Below are positions 28,479 to 38,496 of a DNA stretch of 64,000 nucleotides, piece after piece (within the stretch, counting starts at the first letter, position 1; each line of letters opens with the position of its first letter). Origin of the DNA: JAJPKK01 sp963781195 (lineage in GTDB: Bacteria > Pseudomonadota > Alphaproteobacteria > Rhizobiales > Xanthobacteraceae); the NCBI GenBank assembly GCA_963781195.1, contig CAWAEZ010000012.1:248001-312000 (forward strand), in the 5' to 3' direction. The position numbers and the translations under genes are program-made. The notes below the pieces were generated by a model, which worked only from the letters and a program-made list of their open reading frames with translations, did no database searches and was not told where the DNA came from.

Positions 28479-28889
28479 ATGGCTGAAGCCAAGGGCCCCA
28501 CCGTACGGCCGCTGTCGCCCCATCTCCAGATTTACCGGCCGACGCTGACGATGATGATGTCGATCGTGCATCGCATCACCGGCATCGCGCTTTATGCCGG
28601 CACGCTGCTGTTGGCGTGGTGGCTGCTGGCGGCGGCGTCGGGGCCGAATGCCTATGCGACCTTCCAATCGGTGGCTTCGAGCTTCATCGGCCGGATCGTC
28701 CTGTTCGGCTACACCTGGGCGCTGATGCACCACATGCTCGGCGGCATACGCCACCTGATCTGGGACACCGGCCACGGCTTCGGGCCGGCCGAGCGCGAAT
28801 GGCTGGTCCGCGCCAACCTCGCCGGCGGGATCGTGCTGACGATTCTCCTGTGGCTCGTCGGCGGACTGCTGATGGGAGGCTTCCGATGA
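28479..28889 (+). CDS. sdhC: Succinate dehydrogenase cytochrome b556 subunit
   Basis: SdhC anchors complex II in the membrane and helps bind haem b and ubiquinone. The 136-residue protein opens with RPLSPHLQIYRPTLTMMMSI, the family signature, followed by HRITGIALYAGTLLLAWWLL. Three membrane helices are visible at about residues 30-52, 65-88 and 108-130. The haem-ligand histidine lies in GYTWALMHHMLGGIRHLIWD. An in-frame ATG three codons upstream is an alternative start. It is the first gene of sdhCDAB. Confidence 0.95.
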   Translation: MAEAKGPTVRPLSPHLQIYRPTLTMMMSIVHRITGIALYAGTLLLAWWLLAAASGPNAYATFQSVASSFIGRIVLFGYTWALMHHMLGGIRHLIWDTGHGFGPAEREWLVRANLAGGIVLTILLWLVGGLLMGGFR

Positions 28890-28977
28890 GACGGACGTCG
28901 GAGTGGACAGCAGCTGAGTGGACGGCGACTGTTTCGACAGTAGCCGAATGGAGAGCGGCGGGGCGGAGAACGGCACG

Positions 28978-29367
28978 ATGAAATCGCGGGACATGCGCAC
29001 GCCGCTCGGCCGCGTTCTCGGCTACGGGTCGGCAAAATTCGGAACCGGGCATTTCATCGAGCAGCGGTTCACCGCGCTCGCCGGCGTCCCGCTGACCATC
29101 GCGGCGGTGCTGATCGTGATCTCGCTGACGGGGCACAATCACGCGGCGGTGGTGCAGATCCTCGGATCGGCCCCGGTGGCGATCGTCATGCTCCTTTTCA
29201 TGATCTCGACCGTCTACCATATGAAGATCGGAATGCAGGTGATCATCGAGGACTACGTCCATCACGAGGGGCCGAAATTCGCGCTGCTGATCGCCAATGC
29301 TTTCTTCGCGATCCTGATTGGTTTCTCGTCGGTCTACGCGATCCTCAAGCTGTCGTTTGGAGTTTGA
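28978..29367 (+). CDS. sdhD: Succinate dehydrogenase hydrophobic membrane anchor subunit
   Basis: SdhD is the second membrane anchor of complex II. With the start at MKSRDMRTPLGRVLGYGSAK (28978) it is 129 residues; an in-frame ATG 60 bases upstream would add a poorly conserved tail. Three hydrophobic helices are visible: LAGVPLTIAAVLIVISLTG, VAIVMLLFMISTVYHMKIGM and LLIANAFFAILIGFSSVYA. YHMKIGMQVIIEDYVHHEG is the typical block with the haem/quinone-side histidine. The stop is four bases before the sdhA start, so translation is probably coupled. Confidence 0.93.
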   Translation: MKSRDMRTPLGRVLGYGSAKFGTGHFIEQRFTALAGVPLTIAAVLIVISLTGHNHAAVVQILGSAPVAIVMLLFMISTVYHMKIGMQVIIEDYVHHEGPKFALLIANAFFAILIGFSSVYAILKLSFGV

Positions 29368-29371
29368 GTCG

Positions 29372-31204
29372 ATGTCCACCAATGGATCCGCCCAGAGCGC
29401 CGGCCCCGCGATCAACGGGCGCGCCTATCCGATCGAGGACCACAGCTACGACGTGATCGTGGTCGGTGCCGGCGGCTCGGGCCTGCGGGCGGTGGTCGGC
29501 TGCAGCGAGGCGGGCCTGCGCACGGCGTGCATCACCAAGGTCTTCCCGACCCGCTCGCACACCGTGGCGGCCCAGGGCGGCATCGCCGCCGCGCTCGGCA
29601 ACATGGGCGAGGACAACTGGCGCTGGCACATGTACGACACCGTGAAGGGGTCGGACTGGCTCGGCGACCAGGACGCCATCGAATACATGTGCCGCAATGC
29701 GCCGGCCGCGGTGTACGAGCTCGAGCACTGGGGCCTGCCGTTCTCGCGCACCGAGGACGGCGAGATCTACCAGCGCCCATTCGGCGGCATGACCACCCAT
29801 TACGGCAAGGGCATCGCCCAGCGCACCTGCGCGGCGGCCGATCGCACCGGCCATGCGATGCTGCACACGCTCTACGGCGCGTCGCTGCGCCATGCGGCCG
29901 AATTCTTCGTCGAGTATTTCGCCATCGACCTCATCATGGAAGAGGGCCGGTGCCGCGGCGTGATCGCGCTCAAGCTCGACGACGGCACCATCCACCGCTT
30001 CCGCGCCCACATGACCATTCTCGCGACCGGCGGTTACGGGCGCGCGTATTTCTCCTGCACTTCGGCCCACACCTGCACCGGCGACGGCAACGCCATGGTG
30101 CTGCGCGGCGGCCTGCCGCTGCAGGACATGGAGTTCGTCCAGTTTCACCCCACCGGCATCTACGGGGCCGGCTGCCTGATCACCGAAGGCTCGCGGGGCG
30201 AAGGCGGCTATCTCACCAACGCCGAGGGCGAGCGCTTCATGGAGCGCTACGCGCCGTCGGCAAAGGACCTCGCATCGCGCGACGTCGTCTCCCGCGCGAT
30301 GACGATCGAGATGCGCGAGGGCCGCGGCGTCGGCAAGCTCAAGGACCATCTGTTCCTGCACCTCGACCATCTCGATCCCAAGGTGCTCCACGAGCGGCTG
30401 CCCGGCATCTCGGAGAGCGCGCGCATCTTCGCCGGCGTCGACGTGAGCCGCGAGCCGATCCCGGTGCTCCCGACGGTGCACTACAACATGGGCGGCATCG
30501 CCACCAATTATCACGGCGAAGTCCTGATCAAGAAGAACGGCGATCCCGACGCGATCGTGCCGGGACTGATGGCGCTCGGCGAAGCCGGCTGCGTGTCGGT
30601 CCACGGCGCCAACCGGCTCGGCTCCAATTCGCTGATCGATCTCGTGGTGTTCGGGCGCGCCGCCGCGGCGCGCTGCGCCGAGCTGATCGAGCCCAACGAA
30701 AAGCACGGCGAGCTGCCGAAGGATTCGGCCGACATGGCGCTGGCGCGGCTCGACCGCTTCCGCTACGCCGACGGCTCGACCCCGACCGCCGAGTTGCGCC
30801 TGCACATGCAGAAGGTCATGCAGTCCAACTGCGCGGTATTCCGCACCGGCGAGGTGCTGGCCGAGGGCTCCAAGCTCATCCACGAGGTCTGGGGCGGCGT
30901 GCAGAACGTCAAGGTGTTCGATCGCTCGCTGATCTGGAATTCCGATCTCATCGAGACGCTCGAATTCGACAACCTGATCGCCCAGGCGGTGGTGACGATG
31001 GACTCCGCCGCCAACCGCACCGAGAGCCGCGGCGCCCACGCCCGCGAAGACTATCCCGATCGCGACGACAAGAACTGGATGAAGCACACGCTGGCGTGGC
31101 TCGATTTCGTCTCCCACAAGGTGACCATCGACTACCGTCCGGTGCACACCTACACCATGACCAACGAGGTGCAGTACATCGAGCCGAAGGCGCGGGTTTA
31201 CTGA
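29372..31204 (+). CDS. sdhA: Succinate dehydrogenase flavoprotein subunit
   Basis: SdhA oxidises succinate to fumarate using covalently bound FAD. The 610-residue length is normal. Visible motifs: the dinucleotide fold VIVVGAGGSGLRAV, the FAD-attachment histidine His63 in PTRSHTVAAQGGIAAALGNM, substrate-site blocks THYGKGIAQRTCAAADRTGH, FVQFHPTGIYGAGCLITEG and HGANRLGSNSLIDLVVFGRA, and the catalytic-Arg region SRAMTIEMREGRG. The C-terminal NEVQYIEPKARVY is typical. The upstream SdhAF4-like protein at 14.3 kb could help assemble this subunit. Confidence 0.98.
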   Translation: MSTNGSAQSAGPAINGRAYPIEDHSYDVIVVGAGGSGLRAVVGCSEAGLRTACITKVFPTRSHTVAAQGGIAAALGNMGEDNWRWHMYDTVKGSDWLGDQDAIEYMCRNAPAAVYELEHWGLPFSRTEDGEIYQRPFGGMTTHYGKGIAQRTCAAADRTGHAMLHTLYGASLRHAAEFFVEYFAIDLIMEEGRCRGVIALKLDDGTIHRFRAHMTILATGGYGRAYFSCTSAHTCTGDGNAMVLRGGLPLQDMEFVQFHPTGIYGAGCLITEGSRGEGGYLTNAEGERFMERYAPSAKDLASRDVVSRAMTIEMREGRGVGKLKDHLFLHLDHLDPKVLHERLPGISESARIFAGVDVSREPIPVLPTVHYNMGGIATNYHGEVLIKKNGDPDAIVPGLMALGEAGCVSVHGANRLGSNSLIDLVVFGRAAAARCAELIEPNEKHGELPKDSADMALARLDRFRYADGSTPTAELRLHMQKVMQSNCAVFRTGEVLAEGSKLIHEVWGGVQNVKVFDRSLIWNSDLIETLEFDNLIAQAVVTMDSAANRTESRGAHAREDYPDRDDKNWMKHTLAWLDFVSHKVTIDYRPVHTYTMTNEVQYIEPKARVY

Positions 31205-31262
31205 AGTCTACAGGCGCGACGGCCGCTGAACGCTCGGGGCGTTCAAACAGAGCGAGAAGGCA

Positions 31263-32042
31263 ATGGTCGAATTTACCCTCCCCAAAAACTCGAAAGTGAC
31301 CGAGGGCAAGGCGTGGCCGGCGCCGGCGGGTGCGCAGAACTTGCGCGAATACCGCGTCTACCGGTGGAATCCGGACGACACCCAGAACCCGCGGCTCGAC
31401 ACCTATCAAGTCGATGTCGGCGATTGCGGCCCGATGGTTCTCGACGCGCTGATCTGGATCAAGAACAAGGTCGACCCGACCCTGACCTTCCGGCGGTCCT
31501 GCCGCGAAGGCGTGTGCGGCTCCTGCGCGATGAACATCGACGGCGTCAACACCCTCGCCTGCACCCACGACATGAAGGACAGCCCGCCGACGATTCGCAT
31601 CTATCCGCTGCCGCACATGCCGGTGGTCAAGGATCTCGTTCCCGATCTCACCAATTTCTACGCCCAGCAGGCGTCGATCCAGCCGTGGCTCGAAACCGTC
31701 TCCCCCGCGCCGCAAAAGGAATGGCGGCAGAGCCACCAGGAGCGCGAGAAGCTCGACGGGCTCTACGAGTGCATCTTGTGCGCGTGCTGCTCGACGTCGT
31801 GCCCGAGCTACTGGTGGAACAGCGACCGTTATCTCGGTCCGGCGGCGCTGCTGCAGGCCTATCGCTGGATCAGCGACAGCCGGGACGAGGCCAAGGGAGC
31901 GCGGCTCGACGATCTCGAGGATCCGTACCGGCTATACCGCTGCCATACCATCATGAACTGCGCCAAGGCCTGCCCGAAGGGTCTCAACCCGGCCAAGGCC
32001 ATCGCCGACATCAAGAAGCTGCTGGTCGAGCGGCAGGCCTGA
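31263..32042 (+). CDS. sdhB: Succinate dehydrogenase iron-sulfur subunit
   Basis: SdhB carries electrons from FAD to quinone through three clusters. The 259-residue protein shows the [2Fe-2S] cysteines Cys80, Cys85, Cys88 and Cys100 (SCREGVCGSCAMNIDG), and the [4Fe-4S]/[3Fe-4S] ligands in YECILCACCSTSCPSYWW (Cys170, 173, 176, 180) and CHTIMNCAKACPKGLNP (Cys227, 233, 237). All expected cysteines are present. It is the last gene of sdhCDAB, 58 bases after sdhA. Confidence 0.98.
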   Translation: MVEFTLPKNSKVTEGKAWPAPAGAQNLREYRVYRWNPDDTQNPRLDTYQVDVGDCGPMVLDALIWIKNKVDPTLTFRRSCREGVCGSCAMNIDGVNTLACTHDMKDSPPTIRIYPLPHMPVVKDLVPDLTNFYAQQASIQPWLETVSPAPQKEWRQSHQEREKLDGLYECILCACCSTSCPSYWWNSDRYLGPAALLQAYRWISDSRDEAKGARLDDLEDPYRLYRCHTIMNCAKACPKGLNPAKAIADIKKLLVERQA

Positions 32043-32145
32043 GGGGCGCCACCGCGAGGTGAAGTCTCCCGGCCGGCGCGCGCGGGCCGGAACGATGCTC
32101 CCGGACGCGGGTTCTTTCCGCCAGAGAACCCACGAGGTGAGTGCA

Positions 32146-32322
32146 ATGGCCACGCCCCCGCGTCCCGTGCCCGAACGTCCCGACGAAAAGCCCCAGCGAG
32201 GTCCGGCGGGGCCGCGCACGCCCTATCCGGTGAATGACCCCGGCTTCGCCGACCCGGCAAAGCCCGGCGCGGAACCCGACTTCATCCCGCCGCTTCCTGG
32301 CAACGACACGCCGGACATGTGA
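32146..32322 (+). CDS. Small Pro-rich protein, unknown function
   Basis: A 58-residue protein whose ATG at 32146 follows GAGGTGA by five bases. It is almost all Pro, Gly, Asp and Arg (RPVPERPDEKPQRGPAGPRT, then NDPGFADPAKPGAEPDFIPP) with no membrane segment, and is probably disordered. It comes about 100 bases after sdhB, so it may be on the same transcript. Good codon use and a good ribosome binding site are the only support. Confidence 0.5.
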   Translation: MATPPRPVPERPDEKPQRGPAGPRTPYPVNDPGFADPAKPGAEPDFIPPLPGNDTPDM

Positions 32323-32502
32323 CCCGTCGCCGGCGCGACGCGGTTCCCTCCCGGTGTTTCACCACCGCCCCGGCAGGCGCGGCCATCGCCGTAGTTTTGT
32401 CGTCTTGTTGGCCTTCCTGCGGGGGTCTGCGTCGGCCTCAGCGCGCACTGCACCCGCAGCATGAGGGGACGAGACAACGATCCACCGGGGGACGAAGACC
32501 GC

Positions 32503-34377
32503 ATGACTCGCAAGACGCTCTTGATTTCCGCTGCCGCGCTGGCCGTGGTTGCGACCTGCTACGGGGGCCGCATCGCGGCGGCGGGAGACGACACGCTCCA
32601 GTTCGCCCAGGCCGTCGATCCGCAACAGAAGCCGCCGCAGCGTCCGGGTCAGGCCGCTCCGGGCCAGCCGGGCCATTCGGCTACCCCGAATGGGGCTGCG
32701 CCCCAGCATCCCGCGGGCGCCGCAGCAACCCCGCCCGCACACACGCCTCCTGGGGCTGCCGCGACCGCGCCGGTTCATACGCCTCCCGCCGGCGCTACGG
32801 CGACGACCCCGCCGGTCCACACGCCTCCCGCGGCAGCCGCGACCGCACCGGTTCACACGCCTCCTGCCGGCGCCACGGCGACAACTCCGCCGGTCCACAC
32901 GCCTCCCGCGGCAGCCGCGACCGCACCGGTTCACACGCCTCCTGCCGCCGTCACGGCGACGACCCCGCCGGTCCACACGCCTCCCGCGGCAGCCGCGACC
33001 GCACCGGTTCACACGCCTCCTGCCGGCGCCACGGCGACGACCCCGCCGGTCCACACGCCTCCTGGTGCTGCCGCGACCGCACCGGTTCATACGCCTCCCG
33101 TCGGCGCCACGGCGACCACCCCGCCGGTCCACGCCGCACCAGGGGCGGCAGCGATCGCACCGGGTCAGACTCCTCCTGCCGCCACGACGGCGACGATCCC
33201 GCCGGCCCACACGCCGCCTGGGGCTGCCGCGACCGCACCGGTTCACGCACCGCCTGCGGCGACTGCGACGGCTCCGGCTCAGCAGGGCGCGCCAAATGCT
33301 TTGGCGGCGCCCATGCGCCCGGCGCCGAACGTCGCTCCGACCGCAGTGCAGACCCCCGGTCCGGCGCAGCGGCCTGCAGCCGCGGCGGTGGCGCTCGCTC
33401 CGCCGACCCGCCCCGTCGATCCGGCCGCGATGCCTCAGCGCCTCGATCAGATGAAGAGCCAGCGGCAGGAAGTGGTGGAGGGCAACCGCACCATCATCCG
33501 CGAGCCCGATCGCGTCATCATCCGCGAGGGCAACACCGAGATCATCCGGCACGATGAGGCGGCCCGTTTCGCCTTCAACGCCCGCGAGGTCAATGTCGAG
33601 CATCGCGGCAACGCGGTCGTCACCGTCGCGCTGCGTCCGGACGGCTCGCGCATCGTCACCGAAGTCGACGGCGACGGCCGGCTGCTGCGCCGCCTCCGCC
33701 GCGACGCCTTCGGCCGCGAGGTCATCATCATCGACAACACGGTGGTGGCCCCCGTCGTCGTCGGCGGTCCCGTCCTTGCGATCGGCGCACCGGGCATTGC
33801 GGTGGGAGTCGGTTTCCCGGGCCTTGGCGTGTCCCTCAACCTGGGGCCGCCGGTGGTGCGCGTCGCACCCGAGCTCTACGTCCGCGAGATGGTGCGGGCG
33901 ACGCCGGCCGACGTCTACCTGACGCTCGCCGCTCCGCCGATCGAGCCGATCGCCCGCCGCTACTCGCTCGACGAGATCCGCTACAACGAGCCGCTGCGCG
34001 CGCGGATGCCGCGGGTCGACATCGATACCGTCAACTTCGAGACCGGGTCGTGGGAGATCCTCCCCGACCAGCTGCAGCGCCTCGCCCCGGTCGCCCAGGG
34101 CATGATGCAGGCGGTGCAGCGCAATCCGTCGGAAGTGTTCCTCATCGAAGGCCACACCGACGCGGTCGGCAACGACACCGACAACCTGTCACTGTCGGAT
34201 CACCGCGCCGAATCGGTCGCCGTCGCGCTCACCAACCAGTTCGGCGTGCCGCCCGAGAACCTCACCAGCCAGGGCTATGGCAGGCAGTTCCTCAAGATCG
34301 CGACGCCCGCTCCGGAGCGTGCCAACCGCCGCGTCGCGGTGCGCCGCATCACGCCGCTGCTGACGGCGCAGAACTGA
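32503..34377 (+). CDS. OmpA-family protein with long Pro/Ala/Thr repeat domain
   Basis: A 624-residue envelope protein. Residues 1-28 are a signal peptide (MTRKTLLISAAALAVVATCY). Residues about 80-275 are a low-complexity domain of 13-residue motifs ending VHTPP, organised as 26-residue (78-base) tandem repeats. Then a charged region (MKSQRQEVVEGNRTIIREPD), a hydrophobic glycine-rich stretch (APVVVGGPVLAIGAPGIAVG) and a C-terminal OmpA peptidoglycan-binding domain with FLIEGHTDAVGNDTDNLSLS, RAESVAVAL and NRRVAVRRI. It probably links the outer membrane or periplasm to the cell wall across the repeat spacer. A strong terminator follows. Confidence 0.88.
   Translation: MTRKTLLISAAALAVVATCYGGRIAAAGDDTLQFAQAVDPQQKPPQRPGQAAPGQPGHSATPNGAAPQHPAGAAATPPAHTPPGAAATAPVHTPPAGATATTPPVHTPPAAAATAPVHTPPAGATATTPPVHTPPAAAATAPVHTPPAAVTATTPPVHTPPAAAATAPVHTPPAGATATTPPVHTPPGAAATAPVHTPPVGATATTPPVHAAPGAAAIAPGQTPPAATTATIPPAHTPPGAAATAPVHAPPAATATAPAQQGAPNALAAPMRPAPNVAPTAVQTPGPAQRPAAAAVALAPPTRPVDPAAMPQRLDQMKSQRQEVVEGNRTIIREPDRVIIREGNTEIIRHDEAARFAFNAREVNVEHRGNAVVTVALRPDGSRIVTEVDGDGRLLRRLRRDAFGREVIIIDNTVVAPVVVGGPVLAIGAPGIAVGVGFPGLGVSLNLGPPVVRVAPELYVREMVRATPADVYLTLAAPPIEPIARRYSLDEIRYNEPLRARMPRVDIDTVNFETGSWEILPDQLQRLAPVAQGMMQAVQRNPSEVFLIEGHTDAVGNDTDNLSLSDHRAESVAVALTNQFGVPPENLTSQGYGRQFLKIATPAPERANRRVAVRRITPLLTAQN
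32740..33290 (+). repeat. 78-bp tandem repeats inside the OmpA-like gene
   Basis: About seven copies of a 78-base unit (26 residues, itself two 13-residue halves built on ATAPVHTPP and ATTPPVHTPP) lie head to tail. Copies starting at 32821 and 32899 are almost identical over most of their length; outer copies are more diverged. Confidence 0.9.
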
Positions 34378-34400
34378 TCTGCGCGCAAGACGTCTGATCC

Positions 34401-34430
34401 GGGGCCGGCCGAAACGCCGGCCCCGTTTTT
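34401..34430 (+). terminator. Rho-independent terminator after the OmpA-like gene
   Basis: GGGGCCGGC (34401-34409) pairs with GCCGGCCCC (34416-34424) around a six-base loop, followed by G and TTTTT. It lies 24 bases past the stop codon. Confidence 0.9.
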
Positions 34431-34649
34431 GTTGGCGCGGCGCGATCTTTCGGAAGTTCTTTGGGCCGCACGTCTTCGCGCCAAGCCCGCAATTCGATCC
34501 AAGCTTCGCCGTCTCATCGTCGCGTCGCTTCGGCCTCCCCTAAAAGGGGACGGCAGGGGCACGCGAGCGGCGGCATGGTCGGCGAACGAGCGGATTGCCG
34601 CCCGTCCCTTCACGACCATCGGGAGGGGGATTCGCGAGTCCGCGAACCT

Positions 34650-35882
<1,233 letters not shown>

Positions 35883-36309
35883 ATCGGTCTCCCGCCGCTT
35901 CCCGCACTCGAAATCGGCGCGGACTATAGGGCGAACGGCCGGCGGCGCAAGTTGCCTGCCGGACCGGCATCGGGCCGGCGGCGCTCCCCGGGCAAGCGAA
36001 AATGGCGGCCGCCGCGAAGCATGCGCTTCGTGACGACCGCCATGGCAATGACGGCGGGGGGTGGGGGGAGGGTGCCGTCATCGCTCTCCTCGGCGGTCCG
36101 TGGGTGGAGTGGACGCGGAACACGAGGAGAAAGGGAGCGGGAACGAGATAGCGAGAAGCTCCCGCGCGCTCAGTTGTGCGCCAGCGGAGCCGTGCGCCGC
36201 GAGCGTTTTTCCCGATCTTGTTCCGGCGACCACAGGCGTGGTGCGCAACGTCGAATCCGGGTTGTGCGGATTTGTGCGCAGATGTACGGAACTGGGCGGG
36301 AAGGCTTGC
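35883..36309. other. Divergent intergenic region with an imperfect hairpin
   Basis: About 430 bases lie between argG and the XRE-type regulator. At 36002-36043 an outer seven-base pair (ATGGCGG with CCGCCAT) encloses CGAAGC-ATGC-GCTTCG, a nested hairpin about 120 bases upstream of argG. A G-rich run follows at 36053-36072. No gene or known operator was recognised; the rest must contain the two promoters. Confidence 0.4.
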
Positions 36310-37056
36310 GTGACCGAGCAGAACCTCTCCGAGCAGCAAAGTCGCCTCATCGCGGAGCGCGTGCGCGAGGAGCTGGCGCGACGTCGGATGTCGCGGCGCG
36401 CCCTGGCGGACGGCGCCAAGATCAGCATTTCGACGCTCGAGAAGGTGTTGTCGGGCCGGCGGCCCTTCACCCTTGCCACCACCATCCGGCTCGAGGGGGC
36501 GCTGGGGGTCGGTCTGCGCGCCGGCGCCGCGGCGGCTCCGGCCTCTGCCGGTCATGCCCCGGGCGAGCTCGGCTACTATTCGCGCCCGTCGGTCGCCTGG
36601 CTCGAGGGCCGCTACGTGACGCTGCGGCCCTCGTTCAGCGACCCCGCGGCGATCTATGCCTACCTGACCGAGATCGTCTGGGACGAGGAGGGCTCGCGCC
36701 TCGTGTTTCGCGAATCGGAGCGGACCGATGCCGCCTTCTCCCAGGCCGGCGCGGTCGCGGTGCCCAATCAGTCCGGCTACGTTTATTTCGTCACCAACCG
36801 CAACGGCCAGTACCGGCTGGTGATCCTGTGCCGCCCGACGATCTCGGGCGAGATGTACGGCATCATGACGACGTTGATGTCCGGCCGCGGCTCGCAATTG
36901 ATGCCGGTGACGGCGCCGCTGGTGCTGGTCCCGCCCGCCGCGCTCCGCGACGTGCATTACGGCCGCATCGCCGCCGGGGATCCCTGCCACGCGGTCTACC
37001 AGCGCTATCTCAAGCGCACCACCGAGGAGCCGTTCGCGCTTTTTTTGCCGCCCTGA
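36310..37056 (+). CDS. XRE-like helix-turn-helix transcriptional regulator, GTG start
   Basis: A 248-residue protein starting at GTG 36310, six bases after GGGAAGG (VTEQNLSEQQSRLIAERVRE). The N-terminal helix-turn-helix is ARRRMSRRALADGAKISIST followed by LEKVLSGRRPFTLATTIRLE. After an Ala/Gly linker a C-terminal domain of about 160 residues follows (YYSRPSVAWLEGRYVTLRPS, VYFVTNRNGQYRLVILCRP), probably a beta-rich sensory domain; I do not recognise its ligand. Proteins with this layout are found in Bradyrhizobium-like genomes. It may control a neighbour or itself. Confidence 0.75.
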   Translation: MTEQNLSEQQSRLIAERVREELARRRMSRRALADGAKISISTLEKVLSGRRPFTLATTIRLEGALGVGLRAGAAAAPASAGHAPGELGYYSRPSVAWLEGRYVTLRPSFSDPAAIYAYLTEIVWDEEGSRLVFRESERTDAAFSQAGAVAVPNQSGYVYFVTNRNGQYRLVILCRPTISGEMYGIMTTLMSGRGSQLMPVTAPLVLVPPAALRDVHYGRIAAGDPCHAVYQRYLKRTTEEPFALFLPP

Positions 37057-37154
37057 GGACGCAGTGCGTCAGGGTGCATCAAGCTCCCCCCCAACCACCG
37101 CCCGCGCATTCGATCATGTGGTAGAGCATGTCGCTCGGCGCGCCGATTTCCCTT

Positions 37155-37451
37155 TCAGAACGCATAGACCGCCTCACGCGCCGATGGCGCGCGAAGGTGT
37201 GGTCTCAGGGCCTCGCGGTCGATCACGTCGACGGGCCCCTCGAACAAGCTGGCGACGTGATCCTTGAGACGCATGTATTCGTAAATCGAAGCGTCCGCCT
37301 CCGGCTCGAACTCCACCAGGATGTCGAGGTCGCTGTCCGGCCGGTTCTCGCATCTCGCCACCGAGCCGAACACGGCGGCATGGCGAATCCCGCGAGCGCG
37401 GAGGGCGCTTTCGTGTCGGCGCAGGGGCGCAATGGCATCGTCCACGTTCAT
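37155..37451 (-). CDS. Nucleotidyltransferase (MNT/MntA-like), orphan antitoxin-type
   Basis: A 98-residue minimal nucleotidyltransferase. The active site is complete: AAVFGSVARCENRPDSDLDI then LVEF, with Gly29-Ser30 and the metal-binding Asp41 and Asp43. The end REALRPHLRAPSAREAVYAF is typical of MNT proteins of HEPN/MNT modules, where the MNT protein AMPylates and silences the HEPN toxin. The HEPN gene normally follows on the same strand, but only about 100 bases remain before the regulator gene; one frame there reads SEREIGAPSDMLYHMIE before a stop, possibly a toxin stub. So it looks like an orphan. Confidence 0.78.
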   Translation of the reverse strand: MNVDDAIAPLRRHESALRARGIRHAAVFGSVARCENRPDSDLDILVEFEPEADASIYEYMRLKDHVASLFEGPVDVIDREALRPHLRAPSAREAVYAF

Positions 37452-37581
37452 CTTGATGGGGCAGCGTTCCGGCCTCTGTCAGCCGCCCACCGAACTCGTT
37501 ATCTTCGGGGCAATCCGGACCGACACGAGCGGGACTTTGCGCGGCAGCAGCGCCGGTGCACACCGGAGATCAGGGAGGACG

Positions 37582-38472
37582 ATGATGCCCTACGGACCTG
37601 CGCGCCTGCGACTCAGTCTTGCGCTTTGCGGCTCGATCATCGGCGTCGTGGCGGGGAGCCTCGGGACCACGGCGCAAGCCGTCGAGCTCGATCCCGCGGC
37701 GGTCGTCTTCAAGACACCCGATGAATTCGTCTGGCGCGATCCGAGCGGCGAGGCCGAGATCAACCGGACCATTCTGCACGGCGAACCCGGCAAGCCCGGC
37801 TCGCTCTACATCTACCTCAACAAGTTCAAGCCGAACCGCTTCGGCAACCCGCATTTCCATCCCAATGATCGCTTCATCACGGTGGTCGACGGGACCGGAT
37901 GGAAGGGCACCGGCCCGGTGGTCGATCCGGCGCATGCCATGCGGCTACCCAAGGGCTCTTTCATGATCGACCATGCCCTCAAGGTGCATTGGGACGGCAC
38001 CAAGGAGGACAACAGCGCCTACCTGATCGCCGGCTATGGGCCCGACACCAACAACCAGCTCCCCCATGCCGAGGGCTCGTTCACCGGCCTCGATCCGGAT
38101 GCCGTCACCGCCAAGACGCCGGACCAGCTCCAGTGGAAAGACAATGGCGGCAACCGGACGGTGACGTTGGTGGGAGACCCGGAAAAACCGGGCCTCTACA
38201 TCCAGATGCTCACCTGGCTCAAGGGCAACCATTTCAGCCGGCCGCACTTCCACCCCAACGATCGCTTCATCACCGTGCTGTCGGGGACGTGGTGGGTCGG
38301 CACCGGCAACACGTTCGACCCGGACCACCTCACGGTGCCGATGAAACCCGGCACCTTCGTCACCCACCTCGCCAAGGGTGTGCATTGGGACGGCGCCAAG
38401 GACGAGGACACGACGATCCTCATCATCGGCGAAGGGCCGGCCTCCAACACCCGCGTCGAAGAACGCAAGTAG
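37582..38472 (+). CDS. Secreted double-cupin protein
   Basis: A 296-residue exported protein with two homologous cupin domains. GGGAGG precedes the tandem ATGs at 37582/37585. A signal peptide covers about residues 1-33 (cleaved near AQA-VE). Domain 1 has NPHFHPNDRFITVVDGTGWKG and domain 2 has RPHFHPNDRFITVLSGTWWV, each with the HxHxxxx-type metal-ligand histidines; each half ends with a VHWDGTKED or VHWDGAKDED block. The near-identical halves show an internal duplication. Enzyme activity is unknown. It is convergent with the HemY-like gene, only 24 bases apart. Confidence 0.8.
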   Translation: MMPYGPARLRLSLALCGSIIGVVAGSLGTTAQAVELDPAAVVFKTPDEFVWRDPSGEAEINRTILHGEPGKPGSLYIYLNKFKPNRFGNPHFHPNDRFITVVDGTGWKGTGPVVDPAHAMRLPKGSFMIDHALKVHWDGTKEDNSAYLIAGYGPDTNNQLPHAEGSFTGLDPDAVTAKTPDQLQWKDNGGNRTVTLVGDPEKPGLYIQMLTWLKGNHFSRPHFHPNDRFITVLSGTWWVGTGNTFDPDHLTVPMKPGTFVTHLAKGVHWDGAKDEDTTILIIGEGPASNTRVEERK

Positions 38473-38496
38473 CCGGGAGGTCGGCTTCGCGCAGCC

